Assembly (NCBI GenBank): GCA_041477815.1 | Contig: JBGOUV010000126.1 | Coordinates: 1 to 16,094 of the forward strand | Source of the DNA: JBGOUV01 sp041477815 | GTDB lineage: Bacteria; Acidobacteriota; Terriglobia; Bryobacterales; JACQDG01 | DNA length: 16,094 bases | Direction of reading: 5' to 3' | Shown: one piece after another, positions 1 to 6,700 of the stretch | Layout of the letters: every line of letters starts with the position of its first letter | Numbering within the stretch: the first letter of the stretch is position 1 | Notes under the pieces: generated by a model | Seen by the model: only the letters and a program-made list of their open reading frames with translations | What the model was told of the DNA's origin: nothing | The model's database searches: none | Position numbers and translations under genes: made by a program

Positions 1-341
1 ACCAGGTGAAGACAACGGTGGAGAAACTCGGGGGAATCGGGCCGGGAACGCCCTTCTTTGATCCGACGGCGTTCGCTCCGGTCAACCAGGTGCGCTTCGG
101 CAGCACCGGCCGGAACCTGTTGCGAGGACCCGGCACGGTGAACTTCGACCTCGGGCTATTTCGCAAGTTCCCCCTCACCGAGCGTTTCACGCTGCAGTTC
201 CGAGCCGAGGCCTTCAACTCCACCAACACGCCGCACTTTAACAACCCGAATTCGAATGTCAGCGCCGGCGGGTTCCTGCAGGTATTGAGCGCGCAGCAGG
301 ATCAGCGCCAGTTCCGGTTCGGCCTGCGTCTGGCCTGGTAG
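1..341 (+). CDS. Oar-like TonB-dependent receptor relative, C-terminal end (partial)
   Basis: This is the last ~112 codons of a gene that begins left of the window; the reading frame is open from base 3 and ends at a TAG at 339-341. The visible part has the typical end of an Oar-like outer-membrane beta-barrel: a stretch reading GPGTVNFDLGLFRKFPLTER, then LQFRAEAFNSTNTPHFNNPN, then a final strand ending FGLRLAW. Both full-length receptors in this window have similar ends (for instance LQFRAELFNATNHPNWANPG in the 9612-12878 gene). A terminal aromatic residue, here Trp, is the usual signal for outer-membrane barrel insertion. Such proteins carry a carboxypeptidase-regulatory domain, a plug and a barrel and are thought to import or bind large ligands, but the substrate cannot be told from this piece. 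It converges on the 344-877 gene with two bases between the stop codons, leaving no room for a terminator. Confidence 0.85.
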   Translation, partial: QVKTTVEKLGGIGPGTPFFDPTAFAPVNQVRFGSTGRNLLRGPGTVNFDLGLFRKFPLTERFTLQFRAEAFNSTNTPHFNNPNSNVSAGGFLQVLSAQQDQRQFRFGLRLAW

Positions 342-343
342 CC

Positions 344-877
344 TCAGAACGAGATGCTATAGCTCACTCCCGGCTGCCTCCCACGAACCAGAAGGAACGA
401 GACCGCGTGCCGCCGCCAGGAGAAATTCAACAGCGGATGGACGTGTACACCGTCAAAAATGACGAGTGCGGTGAGGTTCTCGGTGAAACCGACATTGAGC
501 CCGCCAATGGGCCGGAACCGATCTTCATAGGTCCCGTACACCAAGCCGAAATACGGCGCGATCGGTAGCTTGGTCTCCCGCTTGAGGTTCTTGCTGGCGG
601 TGGCATAAAAGCTCTGGCCCGAGGGCGTTCCTATCCGGTCGGAGCTGGTGCCGGCGATGACGGCGGGCGTGTTCTTGGTTTCCGGCAAAGCGAGCCAGTT
701 CACCAGCGGGTTGACTTTCTCCTCCGTAGAACGCGGATTCACCTCCACCCCGGCTTGCAAACGCGGGGTAATCCGATACGTAACCGTGGTCCGAACCTGT
801 GCCCTCCGCACGGCGTGGGGAATGACTCTACTACTGAGGGTGATTCGATTCTCGTTGCTGTTCTCTGCCCCGCTCAC
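344..877 (-). CDS. Small beta-rich protein, possible outer-membrane barrel, last gene of the MerR operon
   Basis: A 177-residue protein that I do not recognise as a named family. It starts at GTG (875-877); a GAGGG lies 7 bases upstream as a modest ribosome site, and no other start lies between it and the in-frame TGA at 896-898. The sequence alternates polar and hydrophobic residues as in beta strands (for example RTTVTYRITPRLQAGVEVNP, and later FGLVYGTYEDRFRPIGGLNV) and ends VSYSISF, with the terminal Phe typical of outer-membrane beta-barrels. However, no signal peptide is visible at this start, which is odd for such a protein. Either the true N-terminus is missing or broken, or the protein is not exported. 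It lies 27 bases behind the TlpA-like gene, in the same reading frame, with two TGA codons between. A role in envelope metal handling is inferred only from the operon. Confidence 0.6.
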   Translation of the reverse strand: MSGAENSNENRITLSSRVIPHAVRRAQVRTTVTYRITPRLQAGVEVNPRSTEEKVNPLVNWLALPETKNTPAVIAGTSSDRIGTPSGQSFYATASKNLKRETKLPIAPYFGLVYGTYEDRFRPIGGLNVGFTENLTALVIFDGVHVHPLLNFSWRRHAVSFLLVRGRQPGVSYSISF

Positions 878-904
878 GGCGCGGCCCTCGCCGGGTCAAA
901 GCGG

Positions 905-1495
905 TCAACTGGGAACCGTGGACGCTCCTTCCAGGCCCACGCCGCCGTGCGTGTGATGCTCCTCCCCCGCTTTCGAGAGACGGTCCACCAGCGCGGCCGG
1001 CTGCCGGCCGTGCCGGTCGCCTAGAAGAAACTCCAGGCGTGTTTCGAGTTCCTTTTTTTGAATGATGCCGAGAAGGCGAAACAGAAGATGGCCGTCCTGG
1101 TCGAAGAGGGCCGTCACCGGAAGGCCGGTCCCCAGACCCAGCGCCTGCATGTGCTCCGTCGTGGCGCCTTTCCAGACCGGGAAGGTGATGCCGGCCTCCT
1201 GGACGAAACCGGGTATCTGCGATGCGGTGCTCTCGTCATCGGCCGCAGCGCCGATGACCACGACGCCGCGCTCCGCGTAGCGCTTCTGAATACCGGCCAG
1301 GAGCGGCATCTCCTCGCGGCAGGGGAGGCACCAGGTCGCCCAGAAATTGAGGACCACGACCCTCCCGCGGTACTCGGACAGCCTGCGCTCGGCGCCGTTT
1401 AGCTCGCGGAACAGGAGGTGCTCCGAAGGAATCTGCTGCGCTGCTGCGGTGCACCATGCGGCGGCCCACAGGACGGCTGCTGTCTTCAGGGACAC
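905..1495 (-). CDS. TlpA/ResA-like periplasmic thioredoxin with histidine-rich C-terminal tail
   Basis: A 196-residue exported thioredoxin-fold protein. Residues 1-19 are a signal peptide (core AAVLWAAAWCTAAA, cut probably before QQ). The redox centre is FWATWCLPCREEMP, with Cys56 and Cys59, and the cis-proline loop is GLPVTALFD (Pro126). Family members reduce or oxidise disulfides in the periplasm, often for cytochrome maturation or for keeping metal-binding cysteines reduced. The start is set at GTG 1493-1495, because a strong GGAGG (1502-1506) lies 6 bases upstream and the signal peptide begins there; the same frame is open further upstream but gives no sensible protein. It overlaps the end of the CDF gene by 10 bases, suggesting coupled translation. 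After the normal fold there is an extra tail of ~35 residues with EEHHTHGG, a possible metal ligand. Fold confidence is high; the partner is unknown. Confidence 0.88.
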   Translation of the reverse strand: MSLKTAAVLWAAAWCTAAAQQIPSEHLLFRELNGAERRLSEYRGRVVVLNFWATWCLPCREEMPLLAGIQKRYAERGVVVIGAAADDESTASQIPGFVQEAGITFPVWKGATTEHMQALGLGTGLPVTALFDQDGHLLFRLLGIIQKKELETRLEFLLGDRHGRQPAALVDRLSKAGEEHHTHGGVGLEGASTVPS

Positions 1496-2106
1496 GTGGC
1501 GCCTCCAGAGCAGCAGGGTTTCCCTTGAAGAGCCTCGGAGCCCTCCTTCCCGATGAAGGGTACCATCAGGAGTCCCGCAACTGGGTCGGCCCACCACCAT
1601 CCGAGGACGGCATTCAACACGAGGCCTCCGAGAAGGATGGCCGACAAATAGGCGCAGAACTCGGTTTGCTTGGCATCTGCTGTCATCGCCGCGCTTCGGA
1701 TGCCCGCGGCAACAGTCCTCTTCGCCCGCGCCAGCAGCGGCATCACAACCAGCGATGCGGCCGCGAGCACCATGCCGGGAACGCTGCGCTCCGGCGCCCG
1801 TCGAGTAAAGAGTGTGCTTAGGGAATCGTAGGTAACGTACCCGGCCAGCAGAACGAAGCACCCTCCCACGATCCGGAGCGCGGCCCGCTCCACCCGCTCG
1901 CGCCGGCTCTCATCGTCCTGATGAAGGCGCCACAAGAGCGCGCCGCCGCTGGTCACCTCCACCAGGCTGTCTAAGCCAAAACCGACCAGGGCCACACTGC
2001 CGGCGATAAAGCCGGACGCCAGGGCTATCAGGGCCTCCAGGCTGTTCCACAAAATAGTAAAGTGTTCGAGCTTCCGCCCGTGGCGGACAAGCTCGGGGAT
2101 GCTCAC
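1486..2106 (-). CDS. Short CDF-type cation efflux transporter lacking the cytoplasmic C-terminal domain
   Basis: A 206-residue inner-membrane protein of the cation diffusion facilitator superfamily, which exports divalent metals such as Zn, Cd, Co or Fe in exchange for protons. Several hydrophobic segments can be seen: residues ~16-40, ~40-60 containing GFGLDSLVEVTSGG (Asp46 and Glu50 as candidate metal ligands), ~77-98, ~111-127, ~150-170 and ~172-186 with the WWWADPVAG motif. The stretch TADAKQTEFCAYLSAILLGG is where classical members have HxxxD. The usual ~90-residue cytoplasmic domain is absent; the protein ends in GKPCCSGGATCP, a cysteine-rich tail. GTG 2104-2106 is preferred as start: it overlaps the merR stop by four bases (GTGA) and has GGAGGA 9 bases upstream. 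An ATG at 2146-2148 would add 14 residues. It sits between merR and the TlpA-like gene. The metal is unknown. Confidence 0.87.
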   Translation of the reverse strand: MSIPELVRHGRKLEHFTILWNSLEALIALASGFIAGSVALVGFGLDSLVEVTSGGALLWRLHQDDESRRERVERAALRIVGGCFVLLAGYVTYDSLSTLFTRRAPERSVPGMVLAAASLVVMPLLARAKRTVAAGIRSAAMTADAKQTEFCAYLSAILLGGLVLNAVLGWWWADPVAGLLMVPFIGKEGSEALQGKPCCSGGATCP

Positions 2107-2519
2107 GATCTGGCTTCCTCCCGGTCGAGGTTTTCCAAAATCCCACACTCGCTCACGCGCCGGTTTCCGGAGCAGGCCCGCGTCAGGCGCTGCAACGCCC
2201 GTTTCATCGCTTGCAGATGTTGAATCTTCTCATCCACTTCGCGCAGTTTCTCTCGGGCTTGCCGGCATACTTTCGCACAATCGCCGTTCGGTTCCGCTTT
2301 GAGCGCCAGCAGTTGCCGAATCTCGGCGAGCGAGAACCCGAGCTCCTGGGCGCGCTTGATGAAGCGGAGCTGCCGCGCGGCGCCTTCCGGAAACGCCCGG
2401 TACCCCGATCGCGACCGCGGTGGCTCCGGCAAGAGCCCTCCGCGCTCATAGAACCGGATGGTCTCCAGGTTCACCTGCCCCAGCTTGGCGAGCTGGCCGA
2501 TGGTGAGTGTGGCCGGCAT
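2103..2519 (-). CDS. MerR-family metal-responsive transcriptional regulator
   Basis: A 138-residue regulator of normal MerR length. Residues 5-45 form the winged-helix DNA-binding part (IGQLAKL, ETIRFYERGGLLPEPPRS, SGYRAF), followed by the dimerisation helix around 84-114. Cysteines at 81, 116 and 125 reproduce the 35- and 9-residue spacing of the three mercury ligands of MerR (82, 117, 126); Cys85 is extra. A cysteine rather than serine at the first position is the mark of sensors for divalent ions (Hg, Zn, Cd, Pb) rather than the monovalent copper/silver class. The protein would twist its own promoter (2538-2569) into an active form when metal binds. ATG 2517-2519 follows a GGGAG at short distance. 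It is the first gene of the probable operon with the CDF exporter. Which metal it senses cannot be told. Confidence 0.92.
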   Translation of the reverse strand: MPATLTIGQLAKLGQVNLETIRFYERGGLLPEPPRSRSGYRAFPEGAARQLRFIKRAQELGFSLAEIRQLLALKAEPNGDCAKVCRQAREKLREVDEKIQHLQAMKRALQRLTRACSGNRRVSECGILENLDREEARS

Positions 2520-2531
2520 GACAGTCTCCCT

Positions 2532-2567
2532 GACCCCAGTGTAGACCCTGTACTACACTACGGGGTC
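2532..2567 (-). repeat. Second, longer inverted repeat overlapping the MerR operator
   Basis: Reading the minus strand, GACCCC (2562-2567) pairs with GGGGTC (2532-2537), and AGTGTAG (2553-2559) pairs with CTACACT (2538-2544). This gives a 13-base-pair stem with a 2-base bulge (GT) and an 8-base loop. It uses the same bases as the MerR dyad but in a different pairing, so the two structures exclude each other. No U-run follows, so it is not a standard terminator. It could form in transcripts reading through from the nuclease gene. Confidence 0.6.
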
Positions 2568-2569
2568 AA
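2538..2569 (-). promoter_or_regulatory. MerR-type promoter and operator of the metal operon
   Basis: On the minus strand TTGACC (2564-2569) and TACACT (2538-2543) are separated by exactly 20 bases, the over-long spacing characteristic of MerR-activated promoters. Within the spacer lies a dyad, ACCCCGTA (2559-2566) and TACAGGGT (2545-2552), separated by 6 bases, with one mismatch between the arms. This is the layout of known MerR-family operators. The predicted transcript starts near 2531, about 12 bases before the merR ATG. The site begins only 4 bases after the stop codon of the upstream nuclease gene. Confidence 0.8.
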
Positions 2570-2573
2570 GTGG

Positions 2574-3545
2574 TCATGGCGCCATCGAGTTCAGTATCGC
2601 CGCCAGCCGGTAGCCTCCCTTGGCAAGTTGCTCGCGCACCGTCTTCTTCGTGGAATCATCATAAAGCGCCGCAACGTCGATGGCGGGCAGGTTCTTGAAG
2701 TCGAGCGCTTCCACGCAGGCGAAGGGGATCACCTGCTTGAAGGGACGCGGCTCGGGAGCGGGCAACTTGGGCAGGAGCGGAGCGTACGCCACGCCGAACG
2801 CGAGGTCGTGCGACTCCAGCGCAATTTGCCGCTCGTCCGTCGTCGCCGACAATTCCGTGAATTTCGCCCCGAACTCGCCGTCGAGATCTCGGGCCACGCC
2901 GGCGTTGTCCTTCTTATTCGTTCCCGTGCCGTGCAGGGGCGAAACCATGCCGCTGTCCCAGACGGCATGCAGTTCCGATTGGCCGAACCCGCTGGTTGGG
3001 ATGCAATTCCCGCCGGCGTCGGCGTTGGTCGCGCAATGCAGGGGCTGGTGGATATCGCCCAGAAAGTGGATAAGAAACTTCAGTTGCTCCGCCGGTTTGT
3101 AGGTGTTGAAGCTCGTGGAGAAGGCCGTGCCTGCCGGAATGTTCTGGCGGAATACGTGAATCTTCGCCGTCACGCAATTGCCCTCGGAGCCACAGCGGAG
3201 GTCGATGGCGGCCGCGCCCTCATCGGAAGCGAGGTCCACAAAGTGCCACTCGGAAGTTCCGCGGCCCGCTGGTTTCCTCTTCACGCGATCCGGCCAAGTG
3301 GCGGCTTGGGCCATCGCGGCGCCCAGCGCGGCCAGATCATTCGCATTCTTATTCTTTAGAAATTTCTTTGTGTCGGGGTCGGTTTTGAGCAGCCTGAACA
3401 CCATCTGTCGCGCTTTCTCCTCCAGGCGCTGCACCGCGACAAGGGCCGTGATCTCATGGCCATCCGAACCCCAGGCATAGAGGTTGTGCGCGCACAACAA
3501 GATCGCCGCCCCAACTCGAACACGCGAGAGTGATTTCTGAGCCAT
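2574..3545 (-). CDS. Secreted zinc-dependent S1/P1-family nuclease
   Basis: A 323-residue exported enzyme of the S1/P1 nuclease family, which cuts single-stranded DNA and RNA (and often removes 3'-phosphates from nucleotides) using three zinc ions. A signal peptide (residues 1-24, ending NLYA) leaves Trp25 as first mature residue, needed because its backbone binds zinc. The expected ligands are all present: Trp25 and His30 (WGSDGH), Asp86 (TWPDRV), His101 (WHFVD), His160, Asp164 and His170 (HFLGDIHQPLH), and His193 and Asp197 (ELHAVWD). The spacing of the last five matches fungal P1. Cysteines at 118/124 and 171/181 may form disulfides. ATG 3543-3545 has GGAGAAG 6 bases upstream. Likely role: scavenging extracellular nucleic acid for phosphate or nucleosides. 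It ends immediately before the metal-operon promoter and may read through into it. Confidence 0.95.
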   Translation of the reverse strand: MAQKSLSRVRVGAAILLCAHNLYAWGSDGHEITALVAVQRLEEKARQMVFRLLKTDPDTKKFLKNKNANDLAALGAAMAQAATWPDRVKRKPAGRGTSEWHFVDLASDEGAAAIDLRCGSEGNCVTAKIHVFRQNIPAGTAFSTSFNTYKPAEQLKFLIHFLGDIHQPLHCATNADAGGNCIPTSGFGQSELHAVWDSGMVSPLHGTGTNKKDNAGVARDLDGEFGAKFTELSATTDERQIALESHDLAFGVAYAPLLPKLPAPEPRPFKQVIPFACVEALDFKNLPAIDVAALYDDSTKKTVREQLAKGGYRLAAILNSMAP

Positions 3546-3598
3546 AATTCTTCTCCTTAACCCGTAATCTTCTTCGCACGCTTTGCGGAGTTTCCTGA

Positions 3599-3604
3599 AT
3601 TATC
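3599..3604 (-). promoter_or_regulatory. Candidate -10 element for the S1/P1 nuclease gene
   Basis: GATAAT on the minus strand is a good -10 match (5 of 6), placed so that a transcript would have an untranslated leader of roughly 46 bases before the nuclease ATG. No convincing -35 box is found 16-18 bases upstream, so this call is weak. Confidence 0.35.
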
Positions 3605-3696
3605 CCACACTTTTCCGGCGGTGGGTCCGGTTGACTTTCTATTCTGGAAGGCCTCGCGGAGATCCCAGTCGCCGTCACGCTCCCGCTGGGCCCGAC

Positions 3697-3726
3697 TTGG
3701 CAGGTACGCGCCGTTGGTTGTATACT
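3697..3726 (+). promoter_or_regulatory. Candidate sigma70-type promoter of the large receptor gene
   Basis: TTGGCA (3697-3702) and TATACT (3721-3726) are separated by 18 bases, both close to the housekeeping consensus. A transcript would begin near 3733 and reach the ATG at 3759 after ~26 bases containing the GGAGG ribosome site. It supports the 3759 start over the upstream in-frame ATG at 3621, which would lie before the promoter. Confidence 0.5.
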
Positions 3727-3758
3727 GCGGCCACTTCATCATCGAGCGGAGGTTTACC

Positions 3759-6700
3759 ATGCGAGTTTCGCTGGTTGTCCTGAGTCTGCTTCTGGTTGCG
3801 GCTCCGCCGGCCCGCCCCCAGGAAGCCCGCGGCAGCATTGCCGGCAAGGTTACCGATCCCCAGGGCGCCGTGATCGCCGGCGCCACCGTTACCGTCACCG
3901 GCACGGAAACCAACGCCGTCAGCCGCACCCGCAGCAACGACACCGGCTACTTCGAGGTCACGCTCCTCAACCCCAGCCAGTACTCCATCGCCGTCGAGGC
4001 CCCGGGCTTCAAGCGCGCGGTCCGCTCCGGCCTCGACCTCAACGTCGCCGGACGCCTCGATATCGCCTTTCAGCTCGAGGTGGGCTCCGTCACCGAATCG
4101 GTCGAGGTCCGTGCCGCCTCGCCCCTGCTCGACACCACCACCGCCTCGGGCGGGCGCGTCATCGACAGCCGCCAGATCCTCCAGCTTCCCCTTGGCGACA
4201 TGGGCCCCTTCTCGCTCTCCGCCATGACTCCGGGTATGGCCCCCACCGGCTCCTCGGCCGAACGCCGCGTCTTCGACAAGGGCGGGACCTCCAACTACTT
4301 CACCCTCGGCGGCGTCGGCCAGAACGAGTACACCCTGGACGGCGCTCCCGTCAGCGGCACCAACCGCCGCGTCGGCTTCGCGCCTCCCGGCGAGGCCGTG
4401 GACGAGTTCAAGCTCGAGACCATGCCCTTCGACGCCTCCTACGGCCACACCACCGGCGCCACCGTCAATGCCATCACCAAGGGAGGCACGAATACCTATC
4501 ACGGCGCCCTCTACGAGATGCACCGCCAGCAGCGCTGGAACGCCACGCCTCATTTCGTCCGTCTCGCCTATCAGGACGATGTGCACCGCGGCCGCAAGCT
4601 TTCCAGCGATCCGCAGCAGCCCGGCGGCGGCACCAACAACTTCGGCGGCTCCCTGGGCGGACCGGTGCGAATCCCCCGCCTCTACAACGGCACGGACCGC
4701 CTCTTCTTCTTTTTCAACTACTACGGCTTCTACGAGCGCCGCCCGGAAACCTTCGACGCCATCAGCCGGACTGTTCCGCGCCAGTCCTGGCGGCAGGGCG
4801 ACTTCTCCGACCTGGCCGCTCTCGACCCCGTCAAGTACACCGTCTACGATCCCCGCTCCGCCCGCCGCGTCGGTGACCGCGTGGTTCGCGACCCCTTCCC
4901 CGGCAACCGCGGCGTCCCCGTCCTGAACCCGATGTACCGGTTCTACGAGCCCATCTACCCGCTCCCCAACGACCCGCCCGGCCTGGTCTCCCCCGAGGGC
5001 ACCAACAACTACCTGGTCCCCGGCGGCCTCCGCCAGAACTGGGACGTCAAATCCCTGGTCAACCGCATCGACTACAACATTTCCGACCGCCATCGCCTCT
5101 ATGGCCGCTGGTACTGGGACGACGCTTTCGAGCACGGCGCCGATTGGACCGTCGAGACTGTTCCCGGCCTCCACATCGGCGGACTCACCCGCATCAACAA
5201 GGGCGGCGGCGGCCACTACCTCTGGACCCTATCCACCGCCACCGTCCTCGACATCGGCGTCAGCCTGACTCGCTTCAACGAAGGTAACCTCCGCCCCGTT
5301 CAGACCAGCTACCAGCCCTCGCAGGTCGGTCTCCCCGGCTACCTGGACGCCAAGGCCGGCGACAACCACGCCCTGCCCGTTCTCACCGTGGGCGGTATGG
5401 ATGGCATCAGCGCCGCTTACCCCGCCATCACCGGACGCGGCGCCACCGGCGAGCTGGCGGCGGCCATGACCATCACCCGCGGCAGCCATTCCATCAAGTA
5501 CGGCTGGCAGGAGCGCCGCTACTGGTTCACCTCCGCCGGCCCCGGCTTCTCCTCCGGCAGCTTCGGCTTCAATCAGACCTACCTGCGCGCCGCCGACAAC
5601 ACCACCACCGCCGCCGACCTCGGTCTCGGCTGGGCCGCCTTCCGGATGGGTCTGCCGAGCACGGTGACCGTTGACTCCAACGACTCCGGTTTTTGGTCCA
5701 CCCGTTTCCGCGCCCTCTATCTCCACGACGACTGGCGTCTCACCGACCGCCTGCGCCTCAGCCTGGGTCTCCGCTATGAGCGTGAAGGCGGCATCACCGA
5801 GCGCTTCGGCCGCGGCATCGCCGGCGGCTTCCTGTACGGCGCCAAACTTCCCTTCAGCGACGCCGTCGAGGCCGCCTACGCGCGCAACCCGTTGACCGAG
5901 CTTCCGGCCGCGCAGTTTAAGGTTCTGGGCGGCACCCAGTATCTCGGACCCCAACAACAGAACTTCACCGACGGCAGTCATTTCCTCCTTCCCCGCATCG
6001 GCGTCGTCTACCAGATCAACGCCAAGACCGTACTCCGGGGCGGCTACGGATGGTATTACGATACCTTCAATGCCAACAATACCCGTCCCAACCAGCTCGG
6101 CTACAGCCTCCCGACGACCACCGCCGTCACCAACGACCTCGGCCTGACGTTCTGCTGCGGCGCCGGCGCGGCCGACGGCCTTACCGCTTCCCGCAACCCC
6201 ATGCTGGACCCCTTCCCCGTCCGCGCCGACGGATCGCGGTTCGACGCCCCCTATGGCAACCGTCTCGGACTGGTCGCCCTCGCCGGTCGCGGCCTGACCT
6301 TCATCCCGCGCGACTTCCAGCCCGCCCGCCAGCAGCGCTGGCGCCTCGGAGTCCAGCGCCAGCTTGGCAAGGATCTCCTGCTCGATGTCTCCTACAACGG
6401 CTCCTACGCCAATATCCCGGTCACCCAGCCGGTCAGCTTCCTGCCACAGCAGTACTGGGCTACCGGCAATACCCGCAACCAGGCCATCGACGACGACCTC
6501 AACCGCAACGTCCCCAATCCCTTCCAGATCGCGAACCTCTCGGCGCTGCAATCCTCCGATCCGGTGTTGTATAACTACCTGCGCACCCAGGGCTTCTTCA
6601 CCGGCTCCACCATTCGCAAGAACCAGCTCCTGCGCGCCTTCCCGCAGATGAACGGCCTCAACGGCCTCCGCCCGGGCGTCGATTTCACCGACTCCATGGG

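Noticed and set aside
1496..1861. Upstream extension of the TlpA-like frame to 1861
   Set aside because: The extra 122 residues are Arg/Gly-rich, overlap the CDF gene and lack features; GTG 1495 has a strong ribosome site and begins a signal peptide.
2532..2567. Rho-independent terminator for the nuclease gene
   Set aside because: The stem is good but no U-run follows and it overlaps the MerR promoter; kept as a repeat instead.
2211..3359. 382-codon plus-strand frame over merR and the nuclease
   Set aside because: Antisense to two genes with complete catalytic or binding motifs; Arg/Leu-rich without family features.
3690..3712. Sigma-54 type promoter (GG...GC) near TTGGCA
   Set aside because: GC is not found at the required 10-base distance after GG; the sigma70 reading TTGGCA-18-TATACT is better.
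3621..3758. Upstream in-frame extension of the large receptor gene (ATG at 3621)
   Set aside because: It adds 46 residues before a normal signal peptide and would start upstream of the candidate promoter; the ATG at 3759 has a good ribosome site.
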